Assembly: GCA_019925095.2 (NCBI GenBank)
Contig: CM034388.1
Coordinates: 31,192,934-31,256,933 of the forward strand
Length of the DNA stretch: 64,000 bases
Source: Dendrolimus kikuchii
Lineage: Eukaryota; Arthropoda; Insecta; Lepidoptera; Lasiocampidae
Direction of reading: 5' to 3'
Of the stretch, positions 28,805 to 38,794 are shown one piece after another; positions within the stretch are counted from its first letter, which is position 1, and every line of letters begins with the position of its first letter. The notes under the pieces are model-generated. The model was not told the DNA's origin. It was given only the letters and a program-made list of their open reading frames with translations, and did not search any database. Position numbers and translations under genes: made by a program.

Positions 28805-29296
28805 TTTTTCAACACACTTGCTCATAAAGTGGCTCTATGGTCACCGCAATTAGGCACAGAATGACACCCATTATCAAACTGTGAGTAAAAAACATTATAA
28901 CTCACTAGTGAGTTATAGATTTTTATTTTATTGGTTGAGTTGCTTTGTTCTTAAAAACGTTTTTATTAAAAAAAAAAAAGATCGTGTTCTATAGAACAAA
29001 TAAATTAATGTTCCTATTGCTTGCTCATTTCATGCAACTTCTTATTTAAATAGATAATTTTAACTCGTACGTGTTTAATAAATAAAACTTTCACTCATAT
29101 ATAACTTTTTTTATCTACTAAATAAAATGAGTTTTTGTTGTTATTTTATTCACAAGTGTGTTGAAAAACGTCGTATGATACACGTGTGTATTGATGATTA
29201 CCGTCCTCGGCTCTCTTAAGACCCTCGCCTACGGCTCGAGTGTCAATGGCGCCTCGGCGGTAATCACCAATGTTACACACTAGTACCATAATATAC
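28805..29296 (+). repeat. Rep-500 dispersed repeat
   Basis: A ~490-bp unit from TTCAACACACTTGCTCATAAAG through the palindrome TTATAACTCACTAGTGAGTT, GTATGATACACGTGTG and CTCTTAAGACCCTCGCCTAC to TAGTACCATAATATAC. Nearly identical minus-strand copies lie at 54436-54931 and 58784-59282. No coding capacity; ends and target duplications not resolved. Confidence 0.8.
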
Positions 29297-29454
29297 TATT
29301 GTCTTGTTCGTCATTTCTGTCCAGTTTTTTTGTTTGTTATTTTCTTTTATTTGTAATTAGAATAATGTTCATATAAACTAGTAATTTATTTTGCATAATT
29401 TTATAACGAATGGTTATTGTTTGTAATTTGCTTTGTGGAGCTAAGCCGTGGCAT

Positions 29455-29622
29455 CACTTACAGGTACTTGCGGAAGATCAGCGCTGGTTGTGAAACTGGC
29501 AATATGCTGAGCAAGAGCCTTTTTAGTACATCACAATTAATTGTTACATATATTATCATATAAGACTTTTTGTATCTTGTCCTAAATAAATATTTTTCCA
29601 TTCTTTCTTTCTTTCTTTCTTC
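29455..29622 (+). mobile_element. TTTC-tailed LINE 3' end (family J)
   Basis: CGGAAGATCAGCGCTGG, GTGAAACTGGCAATATGCTG, then CCTAAATAAATATTTTTCC and a (TTTC)n tail. Same arrangement as the minus-strand copy at 4955-5366. Confidence 0.6.
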
Positions 29623-29837
29623 TAATGGTCGTCGTGAAAACGTTACTAATGACGTCATTATTTTCGATCACACAGCGCTCACAACGACCGATGTCAAGTG
29701 GTGTGTCGAACTGGGCGTTGACCACAAAGCATTAATTCTCTCTATCGATTGACATTAAAAAAGGCGCGATTTTCAAATCAACCAATGACATTTGTGTATT
29801 TCGTCTATAATTAAAATGCAAATGGCACTAACACAAA

Positions 29838-29910
29838 AATGTTGTACAATGTAACCTCTATAAACGCCTGGTCTTTAAACGAGAAGTAGGAACTAGAGGT
29901 TAAACTCTAG
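29838..29910 (+). mobile_element. Helitron-like 3' tip, type C
   Basis: ACAATGTAACCTCTATAAACG...ACTAGAGGTTAAACTCTAG|T. It matches the 3' end of 50473-51328 but lacks that copy's GC-rich hairpin. Confidence 0.6.
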
Positions 29911-30290
29911 TATAAATATAATTCCTTTAGCTTACATCCGTCAACATATTATAATTGAAAAAATTCAATCTAAATTACACTTTAAACCACTAGCATAAAG
30001 TTCAAAATTCAATGCACTATTACGCACAATTTCCTTTGATCTATGTATAAAAGAATATCTGCCCTAAGTATATAAAGATAGAGCTAAAATTCATTTGATT
30101 TTTTAAAAGTTTTATTTAAATCGATAATCAATACTAACGGGTAGAAAGAAATGCGTCTTATTTCGAATTAAATAAGGTTGAATTTTGTGTTTGTCTCTTT
30201 TTAGTGTCAATTTGCCGTTTCGTCGAGTTTCAAATCACACAGCGGTTCTGATAAGTTTCACTTCAATAAAAAAAAAATCGAATTACCTTT
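29911..30290. other. AT-rich spacer
   Basis: No feature recognised. Confidence 0.4.
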
Positions 30291-30885
30291 ACATTGTTTT
30301 TATTGCCTGAAGCAGCCAAACAGACACATGGCTCACCTGATGGAAAGTGATTGCCTCTGAACAATTTTCGGCCATGGCGACCACTTTGACAGCGGAAGCG
30401 GAAGGGGTATGCGCGAGACCCATCGATCCTTGACATTCAAAACCCAGAACGCGAGGCCGTTTCAAATCAACCAAAGACATTTGATGTATTTCGAGTATCG
30501 TTGAAAATGCAAGGGGCCAGTACCTTCTCACACTCCCTTAATCTCCTTTACGATGCCCATGGGAAGATATGGGGTGGTGCTATTCTACACACTGCCGTGT
30601 GGTGCTGGCAGTGCCTCTGAACAATTTTATAACGCCCTTCTTTAAGGTGTCCCATGTCATAGCACAAAGGGAAAACCGTGGCGAGAAGTTCCCTCCAGAT
30701 CATCGTTGTACGCGGAATAAATGTTCTAAAGAACCGTTGCGTAGTTGAGCCTGGGAGCTCAAGGAAATGGGGGTGAATATCCCGTCGCTGGCGAGCGGTA
30801 CGATTGTAAAAGTAAGGCGTTGGCACCAGATTAGACAGTTCCTCGGAACACTCCCCGTTACAAAATCGGTAAAAAACGCAGATGG
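30291..30885 (-). pseudogene. CR1/Zenon-like LINE reverse transcriptase C-terminus and 3' UTR
   Basis: Minus strand: FCNGECSEELSNLVPTPYFY, then NRTARQRRDIHPHFLELPGS, TTQRFFRTFIPRTTMIWREL and FPLCYDMGHLKEG. This is the conserved C-terminal tail of lepidopteran CR1-type reverse transcriptases (typically ...STTVRF.RNFLPRT..LWN.LP). The 3' UTR runs to a poly(A)-like end at 30291. Its last bases (CCTGATGGAAAGTGATTGCC as seen on plus) resemble the SINE-A tail (CTTGATGGAAAGCGGTTACC). 5' truncated. Confidence 0.75.
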
Positions 30886-30963
30886 ACGTAGTGTCTTCGG
30901 AGGCTGAGCGATTCTAAACCGCCTGTCAGTACGGAATCATCGACGATACTGTTACAACTTACT

Positions 30964-31199
30964 TACCCACAGCCAGGTGGTAGGGTATTTGCCCGACTGG
31001 ATGGCTACCACCCCTGGTCTAGAGTATGCCGCCATAACAACTTTGAGTTGTGTTCCGGCATTAGTGACCAGATTTCAGCTTAAGAGAGCAGCAGCGCATT
31101 TGTAGCACTTTTGGTGTTGCAAATGTCCATAGGCGATGGTAACTGCTTTCCATCAAGTGGGCCGTCTGCCTGTCTGCTGAACTCATGCAATAAAAAAAA
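30964..31199 (+). mobile_element. SINE-A, 5'-truncated
   Basis: Starts within CCCACAGCCAGGTGG and ends CTCATGCAATAAAAAAAA. Confidence 0.78.
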
Positions 31200-31204
31200 C
31201 TTAG

Positions 31205-31606
31205 GTTTCGACAAAAACAAATTCCACTCCTAATCTATAAAAACACATTTTATTACCTGTCGGCATTTGAACTAATTGTAATTCTTTTATGATCGTCTTC
31301 TTTTGTTTACTTATTTATTGGCATACGTTTCTAGAGAACAGTCCATGTCTCTATTGTACTCGTTTATGACCGCTTGCGGCTAAATCATTAGCCAGGTGTT
31401 GCGGATTATGATACCGGCACATTTGTATTTGGGAGGTATAAAACGACGGACTGATAGGGAGAGGGGGCAGTTCAGCGACCTACGATCAAAGCGTGACGTG
31501 TGTACAATCGGGAATCTAATAGTGACAGACTTTACGCGTTTTATTCAATTACGACCTTCTGCATTACGTTTGGATTTGTTGTGTTCGGTTATATTTGTCT
31601 TTGATG
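31205..31606 (+). mobile_element. Divergent LTR fragment
   Basis: Collinear but diverged from the 24959 solo LTR: ACACATTTTATTACCTGTCGG, TTCTTTTGTTTACTT, CATTAGCCAGGTGTTGCGG, TCTGCATTACGTTTGGA. The 3' end is replaced by unrelated sequence. Confidence 0.6.
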
Positions 31607-31706
31607 TTTCTTTAAAACGATCAAGAACGTTAAATTCGAGCGATTATTGTATTACCGTTCGTGTTCAGAATCAGATAATAATCGGTAAATCTGACAATTA
31701 AAATAT

Positions 31707-32179
31707 TGTTACATACCTACAAAGAAATGCGCACACCTGCCGGTCGTAAAGCGCAGTTTATTGCCTTCCCGGATTTGAGAATTCTTTTGTTTACTTTGTG
31801 TTTAGAATTTGTAATTAAGAAAAAGATGCTACTTTAAACTACTAGCCATCATTAGTGTCAAAATTTAATGTTTACGACATTGTTGGCCGTTCGCAGGTTT
31901 CAAATTTGATCTTGGAAGAACCCAGCCCACGCAATCGACTGTATAATAAGTTTACTATAAAACTGCCCTAACGTATAGTCGAGCGAAGATTACGATACGA
32001 GTAAGACGTACATTCGACAAGCGATATAGTGACGGACTTTGCGCGTGTTATTAAATCGTGCAGTTTGTACTAGTAGTGTCTAGTTATATTTGTACCTATG
32101 TTATACGTGTTTGTATACTTCTAATAAACTCTATAATAATTCCAACGGCATTTTAATTCGAGTCTCGCAACTCGTAACA
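31707..32179 (+). mobile_element. Solo LTR
   Basis: TGTTACATACC start and CTCGTAACA end, 473 bp. The left flank is ATAT (31703-31706), the right ATAC (32180-32183), one mismatch. Its central part matches 16856-17361 closely (CGACAAGCGATATAGTGACG, TGTACTAGTAGT). Confidence 0.85.
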
Positions 32180-32183
32180 ATAC

Positions 32184-32916
32184 GAATGGCGCGACGCTGG
32201 ATAGAGTCGAGGGGGTCAGTCTGGTAAGCCGGTGCTCGTAATGATTTATAACATTTCGAATGAATGTCGCCTATCCAATGTTGTTCAACACGAGTCTTAA
32301 CAAAGTTGACTTATGAGACGTTGTTTATTGAAAGTTGCTCGTCCACGGTTAGCGTTGTTTGAAATTAATAATTTCTTTTACAGAAAGAGCGCAATGAATA
32401 AAAATATGAACGAATAACTTTGTTGGCTGGAGCCTGGGGAGCGTACGAAAGCGGAGAAAGCTTTCGCTGTTAAACGGTGGGGTGGTGCAAGTCATATGCT
32501 CATAACTTATTAGGTTGAGTGCTTATAAGGTGCGCGCGGGCAAGATCGCTGTGTGTAACTCGCTCGAAATAATTTACTTTAAATCCTCGATAACTTGCAT
32601 TAAAGTTGATGAAAAGTGATTACAAAACAAAAATCATCATTACAAATACCTACGTTAATGTTATCCAGTCGTTTTAAGTGCAAATTCATCATATTATAAT
32701 TTATATAGGAAGTGTACGGCCGAGGGTATAAAATTAACTACCCTCTTTTGGAACACCTAAATCTGGTAATAAAAAAAATATTCTATTAAGTATAATTTCG
32801 ATTGGCAAAACCATCTGAATTTGTTTTGAGAACTGAATACTATCTTAAAAGTAGATTTTTGAGCTTACTGTAATAAAATATTGCCAAGTTATATATAACT
32901 TACACTATTAGTAAAC
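32184..32916. other. Upstream region and 5' UTR of the CR1/Jockey-type LINE
   Basis: No frame. The 5' boundary of the LINE lies somewhere here. GAGGGTATAAAATTAACTACCCTC at 32725-32748 is partly palindromic and holds a TATAAAA word. It may be a promoter-like signal or a degraded target duplication (compare GGGCATGAAAATTAGCT after the tail at 37617). Confidence 0.4.
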
Positions 32917-33984
32917 ATGTCATTTAAATGCAATGGCTGTGGAAAACAGATACAATCTTTAGAAATTATGAAATGCAGTGCCTGTCAAGAGACGTATGAT
33001 TTATTGTGCTTGGGCCTGGACATACAGACTTATAAGAGCCTTAATCAGGACGCCAAAAACTCTTGGCTCTGTCCGCTCTGTAGCAGTTCTAGACCAAAGC
33101 GTAATAATACCAATACGCCACTTAGAAGTCCGATGGAAAACTCTAATAACACTCCAAACACCACAGAATATGTAAATCATCGCCGTGGCACTGGCAGACA
33201 GACAAAACTTTCGACGGAAACAGCAAACACTGAAATAAATGACTTTATGTCTGAAATTCGGAAAATTAGTCGTGAAATGGCGGAATTTAAAGAGCGTAAC
33301 GACCTTACTATCCTAAAACAGGACATGCAATACATAAAGGAACAACTAGCGGCTGTTTCGACGACTCTTTTCAGTAGTTTGGAGACTTTTAAGAAAACAA
33401 TCACTGATCAAGAACTCGAAATTTCGTCACTGAAGGCTACCGTCACAAACCTTGACATGTCAATAAATACATTGGAACAGAGAATACTTAAGAATGACCT
33501 AGAAATAGCGGGAATACCGGAAACCAACAATGAAAATCTCATTCATATTGTACAGGTAACAGCCACAAAACTGGGAGTTGAATTAACTAGTACAGAAATA
33601 GATGAAGTAATGAGAGTTGGACCCAAACGGTTAAGACCCAATGAAAACACAAGCGAACTACCCAGAACAATTATTATAAAACTACTTCGTAAAACAAAGA
33701 GAGATGAAATCATCCAGGCAGCAAAAAGTCGCCGCAACCTTACGACAGAAGATATCGTCTCGGGAGTCCCTAAAAAAATATATATCAATGAAAGACTAAC
33801 AAAACACAACCGTATCCTCTTCAGAGATGCCAGACAGCGGGCGCAGCGCTATAACTTTCGCTATTGCTGGATCCGAAATGGAAATGTATACGTTCGAGAG
33901 GCTGAAAAGAAACCCGCTATATCCATACTCTCACAACACGACCTTGATGAAAAAGTGGGACCATTTCGTAAACAATCTGTATGA
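32917..33984 (+). CDS. CR1/Jockey-type LINE ORF1: PHD finger plus FP25K-like RNA-binding protein
   Basis: 355 residues with an ATG start. The N-terminus is a PHD-type zinc finger: Cys at residues 5, 8, 20, 23, 31, 52 and 55, with Asp28 where the canonical His should be (YDLLC instead of YHLLC). A Ser/Asn/Pro linker follows. A coiled-coil stretch lies at about 105-190 (EIRKISREMAEFKERNDL, LEISSLKATVTNLDMSINTL). The C-terminal domain (EIAGIPETNNENL...RVGPKR...IIIKLLRKTKRDEI...YINERLTKHNRILFRDARQR) resembles the Baculo_FP/transposase_22-type ORF1 fold. It probably coats element RNA and acts as a chaperone. No stop or frameshift seen. Confidence 0.85.
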   Translation: MSFKCNGCGKQIQSLEIMKCSACQETYDLLCLGLDIQTYKSLNQDAKNSWLCPLCSSSRPKRNNTNTPLRSPMENSNNTPNTTEYVNHRRGTGRQTKLSTETANTEINDFMSEIRKISREMAEFKERNDLTILKQDMQYIKEQLAAVSTTLFSSLETFKKTITDQELEISSLKATVTNLDMSINTLEQRILKNDLEIAGIPETNNENLIHIVQVTATKLGVELTSTEIDEVMRVGPKRLRPNENTSELPRTIIIKLLRKTKRDEIIQAAKSRRNLTTEDIVSGVPKKIYINERLTKHNRILFRDARQRAQRYNFRYCWIRNGNVYVREAEKKPAISILSQHDLDEKVGPFRKQSV

Positions 33985-34435
33985 ATTAATTAGACCTAAT
34001 AATAATGTTAATAATAACTGTTACTTTATCCTGATTGATTCTAATATTATGTCCACAATAATGTATAAATATTTATTTTATTTTTATAATCATTTTACAT
34101 CAACACGGTCACAATTAAACTTATGCCTACCGCTGAAAACACAAAGCACACTCTTATACTCTACATTTTACTACAAACTACATATTCTACACATTTACAC
34201 CTTCAGTCATGTTTGCAGTTTTAATGGAAACACACACTTCTTAGAGACACTAAAACTGAACCTAAGAGCATTGAAATGGCTTCTCCAATTATTAGCGGGT
34301 AGCAACAGGAGGTGGCACTTGTCTCTGATAAGTCATCTGTCTATTTGGAATCTAAGAACAATACATCAAAAGCATAATAGGATGATGAGAACACCATGTC
34401 AATGCTTCTCTCGGTACATAATTCAATTCTGGTAG
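33827..34435 (+). other. Open frame bridging ORF1 and ORF2
   Basis: A 202-codon ATG frame in +1 relative to ORF1. It overlaps the last 53 codons of ORF1, crosses the 455-nt inter-ORF gap, and stops (TAG at 34433) four bases before the ORF2 ATG. The translation is Asn/Tyr/His-rich with no recognised domain. It could be chance, or a path that carries ribosomes to ORF2. No product is claimed. Confidence 0.3.
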
Positions 34436-34439
34436 TTTC

Positions 34440-37358
34440 ATGGCCAATCTCGATCTTAATACTGTAAATCAAATTGACAACACATTTGAAATTAACTGTC
34501 ACACTTCCGACTTATTGGAAAACTGCAAAGAAGTATTGACCAACGAATACAAATTCAAGCTGCTCACCTTTAACATTCGAAGCATACAACAGAATTTTGA
34601 TACCTTTTTGGTAGCCCTTTCCCGGTTAGACCGAGATATAGATATAATTGTCCTTACGGAATGCTGGCTTAAGGCTGATACTCCCTTGCACCAAATCCCC
34701 AATTATAAGTCTTATTGTACTACAAACAACCTTAATAGGGCAGGAGGTATAGCGGTATACGTTAAAAACAGATGGAGTGCCATTGTTACAGAACCAAATT
34801 TCCTAGAAGCCGAATGCCTCCAAATCGACATAACCGACACCGTTTCTATCATAAGTATATACAGATCGCCATCTTTTACAAACATCGATAAGTTTATCTC
34901 TTCGGTGACTGACATACTTGAATCTACAAATACCAATGTACCGATTATAATTGCTGGTGATATAAACATCAATATTTTGGATCCCTGCTACAAAACATCT
35001 GAATACCTTTGCCTCCTAGCAGAACACGGACTCCACCCTGCAATTACCAAAGCCACAAGAGGAAATTCTTGTTTAGACCATATTTTTGTTAAGTCCAAAT
35101 CGAGCAAGATTGTAGGAATGGTATGTAAAACTGATATAACTGACCACTACATGACATTTTTGGGTATGTCAATGAAGGCTTCAAAAGCTAAAAGTTGCGA
35201 CAGAAAAATACAAAAAATTAATTACAAAGCTATTGCTACTGAGCTACACGAGGCGGACTGGTCCAAATGTCTTAATGCACACGATGTTAACGTGGCGGTT
35301 GATGAGTTTTATAACATACTTTTTCCTGTAATTGCTAGACACACCACAACAAAGTGTATTAGCAGATCACAGTTTGTCTTAAAACCATGGATTACACCGG
35401 GACTTGTGAGATGCATGAAACACCGGGATAAATTGCACTTAGATCACAAAAAAGACCCAAATGATATCGTCCGTAAAAGTACATACCACCGGTACAAGAA
35501 CTTTTGCAATAACCTCTTACGCAAGCTTAAAAGAGACTACGAGAAAAACCAACTGGAAAACAACAAACAAAACCCCAAAAAACTATGGAAGTCAATCCAA
35601 GCTGTGATCGGAAACCATAGTAAACACTCACCTGCAACTGAACTTCTTAACAATAATTCTATCTCGTCAGAATTAATAAACAATTGTAACGAATACTTTT
35701 CAACCATTGGCTCTCAACTTGCTGATAAACTTCTTAAAAAACTCAATAAGACTGAGAAGCAGCTTGCGCGGAACCTAAATAACAAATTGTTCACTTCACC
35801 TGTCCAATCATTTTTTATGACACCGACCGATGAGGTTGAAGTTGGAAAGCTCATCGATAACCTTAAAATAGATAGTGCGCCGGGACTTGACGGAATCAGG
35901 ACCGCCGTTATCAGAGAAACAAAAAGAGAAATCTTGAGTCCTCTATGCCATATTTTCAATGTCAGTCTAGCGACGGGAATATTTCCAAGCTACTGGAAAC
36001 AGGCAAACCTCATTCCTATATACAAAAATGGGCTGAAAAATACGCCCGAAAACTATAGGCCTATTTCATTATTGCCCATTTTTTCTAAAATTCTGGAAAA
36101 AATAGTCAACAGCCGCCTTTCTAAATACATGGAAACCTTTAATATAATATCAAACATTCAATTTGGATTCAGACAAAATAAATCGACTGAAGATGCAGTT
36201 GAGCTTCTCTCCAGGCGAGTTGTTGAAAATCTTGACATGGGACGGAAGACGATTGGGGTATTCCTTGACCTGGCAAAGGCCTTTGACACAGTATCGGTTC
36301 CGACGCTGTTAAAAAAGCTGGAACTTGTCGGAATCAGAGGTCTTCCACTGCAATGGTTTGGTAATTACCTGGAGGGAAGAACTCAAAGAGTCAAAATTGG
36401 CGAGTACGTCAGTAACGTATTGCCGGTCCGCTTTGGAGTGCCACAAGGCAGTGTACTTGGCCCTACTCTTTTTACATTATATATTAATGATCTAAGTCTC
36501 GCCAGCTCAGAAACCGAACTTATTTGTTATGCGGACGATACTGTTGCACTGTTTTACGGTGATAGTTGGGAAACAGCTAAACACAAAACAGAGGTTGGAA
36601 TGATGGCTATCAAGGAGTGGCTAGACAATAACCTGCTTACTCTGAACTTAAATAAAACCAAATATTTATGTTTTCACAAGACCAAAGCGTCTGAACCTAA
36701 AATAGATCTACATATTAAAATTCATTCTCTTTGTAATTTTATCACATGTAACTGTGAATCGATTTCACAAACTACATCAATCAGATATCTAGGAGTTGAA
36801 GTAGATGATAACTTTACTTTCCAAAATCACATTAAAAACCTTTCTAAAAGAGTTCGAAAATTAATTTATATAATGCGTTCGCTACGGGCATGTGCTAACA
36901 ACCGAATTTTGAGACTAGTGTATACATCTCTGTGTGAATCCATTATTACTTACTGTATCACCTCATGGGGGGGAGCCGGCATCACGCTAATGATCGATTT
37001 AGAAAGAGCCCAGCGATCCGTGCTGAAAGTAATGATGAAGAAGCCGTTCCGCTATTGTACTAGTAAGCTATATACTGAAGCTGAAGTTTTGAGTGTACGC
37101 CAGCTGTATATCCAAAAAGTCACGTTGAAAATTCATCGATTATCACAAGACATAAAACCAAACAGCGAAAATAAACGTCGAGGAATTAATATTCCTATAC
37201 CTCAAGTCAAAACATCTTTCGCACAGCGATTTCCCGCGTTCAGGTATCCTTTTATATACAACAGTATAGCTAAGCTAAGCAAAGGTGAAATTATTAGATT
37301 AACATTAAAACAGGCAAAACTCAAGCGCTCACACTTCCATACTATAAATATATATTGA
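34440..37358 (+). CDS. CR1/Jockey-type LINE ORF2: endonuclease-reverse transcriptase
   Basis: 972 residues, ATG start, no stop or frameshift. The APE-type endonuclease (about residues 35-240) has LLTFNIRS (Asn), LTECWL (Glu), IIAGDININ (Asp), SCLDHIF and TDITDHY (catalytic Asp-His). The reverse transcriptase (about 480-760) has SAPGLDGIRTAVI, YRPISLLPIFSKILEKI, FGFRQNKSTEDAVELL, FLDLAKAFDTV, FGVPQGSVLGPTLF, ICYADDTVALF with the catalytic Asp pair, and WLDNNLLTLNLNKTKYLCF. A C-terminal thumb/connector (ITSWGGAG...QRSVLKVMM) follows. Length is normal for CR1/Jockey elements. It nicks target DNA and reverse-transcribes the bound RNA. ORF1 is 455 bp upstream. Confidence 0.92.
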   Translation: MANLDLNTVNQIDNTFEINCHTSDLLENCKEVLTNEYKFKLLTFNIRSIQQNFDTFLVALSRLDRDIDIIVLTECWLKADTPLHQIPNYKSYCTTNNLNRAGGIAVYVKNRWSAIVTEPNFLEAECLQIDITDTVSIISIYRSPSFTNIDKFISSVTDILESTNTNVPIIIAGDININILDPCYKTSEYLCLLAEHGLHPAITKATRGNSCLDHIFVKSKSSKIVGMVCKTDITDHYMTFLGMSMKASKAKSCDRKIQKINYKAIATELHEADWSKCLNAHDVNVAVDEFYNILFPVIARHTTTKCISRSQFVLKPWITPGLVRCMKHRDKLHLDHKKDPNDIVRKSTYHRYKNFCNNLLRKLKRDYEKNQLENNKQNPKKLWKSIQAVIGNHSKHSPATELLNNNSISSELINNCNEYFSTIGSQLADKLLKKLNKTEKQLARNLNNKLFTSPVQSFFMTPTDEVEVGKLIDNLKIDSAPGLDGIRTAVIRETKREILSPLCHIFNVSLATGIFPSYWKQANLIPIYKNGLKNTPENYRPISLLPIFSKILEKIVNSRLSKYMETFNIISNIQFGFRQNKSTEDAVELLSRRVVENLDMGRKTIGVFLDLAKAFDTVSVPTLLKKLELVGIRGLPLQWFGNYLEGRTQRVKIGEYVSNVLPVRFGVPQGSVLGPTLFTLYINDLSLASSETELICYADDTVALFYGDSWETAKHKTEVGMMAIKEWLDNNLLTLNLNKTKYLCFHKTKASEPKIDLHIKIHSLCNFITCNCESISQTTSIRYLGVEVDDNFTFQNHIKNLSKRVRKLIYIMRSLRACANNRILRLVYTSLCESIITYCITSWGGAGITLMIDLERAQRSVLKVMMKKPFRYCTSKLYTEAEVLSVRQLYIQKVTLKIHRLSQDIKPNSENKRRGINIPIPQVKTSFAQRFPAFRYPFIYNSIAKLSKGEIIRLTLKQAKLKRSHFHTINIY

Positions 37359-37507
37359 ATAACGTTTCATTTTATGTATATATAAATAATATGATCCCTG
37401 CGTTAAGGCTTTGCCTAGTGTAGGGTTCTTTAGGAGTCATGTCTCGCTCAGAACGTGACCACCAGGATAACGTAACTTAGCAAAATCTTTTGTTATAGCT
37501 GTCATGT

Positions 37508-37616
37508 AATGCGCATTTGTAGCACCTTTGGTGTTGCAAATGTCCATAGGCGATGGTAACCTCTTTTCATCAACTGGGCCATCGGCCTGTCTGCTGAACT
37601 CCTGCAATAAAAAAAG
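37508..37616 (+). mobile_element. SINE-A 3' third, or shared LINE tail
   Basis: GCGCATTTGTAGCACCTTTGG through GGGCCATCGGCCTGTCTGC to CTCCTGCAATAAAAAAA, 150 nt after the ORF2 stop and in the same orientation. Confidence 0.75.
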
Positions 37617-38211
37617 GGCATGAAAATTAGCTTATTCAGACATAGTTTCCACTAAAACGGTAGCTTAGATTCTTTTTTAAATGTTGCAGTACTTTGTATC
37701 CCAGGAATTTCAAGTTAAGCAAAGTCGCGGTCATATTGTAGTATTTAATAAATAAAAGGTAATCTGTTGGAATCTCCAACAATTTTTTTTTATTAATTTA
37801 GTGTGGCGTGGTACTGGCCACCAAACTTACTACGGCCTTACCTATAATACTCTCGGTAAGAAACGATTAGCCATCTCTTAAGTAAGAGAATCTTAATACA
37901 CAAATTCGGTCCCCTTATTCCCGTATTCGGTGACAATCAGCTGTTTCAAATAAAAACTGTCATCTTGCTTCGTAGCAGACACTTAAACTACCTCTCGATG
38001 TTGGTTATTTTTGACAGTTATTTATGAGTTATTTCACTATCTCTTATCCTTAAGAGGAGTTTATGGGTAAGATTTCCAATAATCAGTTGCTGAGCAGTTT
38101 CTTAAAATTTAATAAACGATTATAAGTAAGGTCAAATATGTTTAAATTTAGAACCTAGGTGTTCTTTTGTTTTTTTTACCTGTTTTTCCCCCCATTATTT
38201 TTAAAATCGGA
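37617..38211. other. AT-rich spacer
   Basis: No frame or matched repeat. Confidence 0.4.
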
Positions 38212-38503
38212 GTTTTTGGCGGGAACTGAAAGGAGCCGTTGTGCTGTGCAGTTTTATTTTCTAAAAATGTGTAAAATTACTCTAAAATGTCTTTGAGTAG
38301 TAATTATGTGTTTTTGTGAGAAATGTGAACTGTAAAGTCAAATGTGGCCTTTTGAGTTGTCACAAGAACTCCGTTGAATGGCTTCAGTTGCTAACCTACA
38401 GTTCAGCTGCGCTATACATACGCTTAATAAAATGAAGAAACTACATTGAATCTAAGATCTGGTTTAAAGGCCTAGCTGCCAAGCCATAAAACCCAAAAAA
38501 AAA
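38212..38503 (+). repeat. Rep-300 repeat, A-tailed
   Basis: TTTTTGGCGGGAACTGAAAGG to AAAGGCCTAGCTGCCAAGCC and AAACCCAAAAAAAAA. It is the clearest full copy apart from a ~35-bp deletion relative to 7981-8212. Confidence 0.75.
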
Positions 38504-38525
38504 TAATCGTCATTATGTCACGCAG

Positions 38526-38750
38526 GTGCAGTTTTATTTTATAATTAAAATAATTACAGTCCACAACAAATTAATATCTAAAGAAGCGTTTAAATTATTC
38601 TATTACGAAAAACGCTTTAAATTAAAAAATAGACCACAGAACCTCATAGAATTGAGCACTGAATATTCCAACTGCGTTGCGGGGAGAATATTATTCAATT
38701 TAGGCGGTATGCCTTTAAAAAGTTTATTTAACTCTTCGCTGAGTTAGACC
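38526..38750 (+). other. Unrecognised 73-codon frame
   Basis: Encodes a Lys/Leu/Asn-rich peptide ending GRILFNLGGMPLKSLFNSSL. I do not recognise the family. Its position among element debris suggests an RT or transposase remnant, but no motif supports that. Confidence 0.2.
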
Positions 38751-38794
38751 CTTTCTACCAGCGACTATTGGTGGGTTTTAAATATATACTATAA

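Larger units (their letters stand above)
32720..37616 (+). mobile_element. Nearly full-length CR1/Jockey-type LINE
   Basis: Both ORFs are open, and a 3' region runs to an A-rich tail at 37616. The last ~108 bp before the tail match SINE-A, so either the LINE 3' UTR contains that sequence or a truncated SINE-A copy landed there. The left limit is approximate. It is the most complete element in the window and could have been active recently. Confidence 0.7.

Noticed and set aside
32725..37635. GGGTATAAAATTAACT / GGGCATGAAAATTAGCT as the target duplication of the CR1/Jockey LINE
   Set aside because: About 13 of 17 positions agree, too weak for an element whose ORFs are intact; kept only as a possibility in the 5' region entry.
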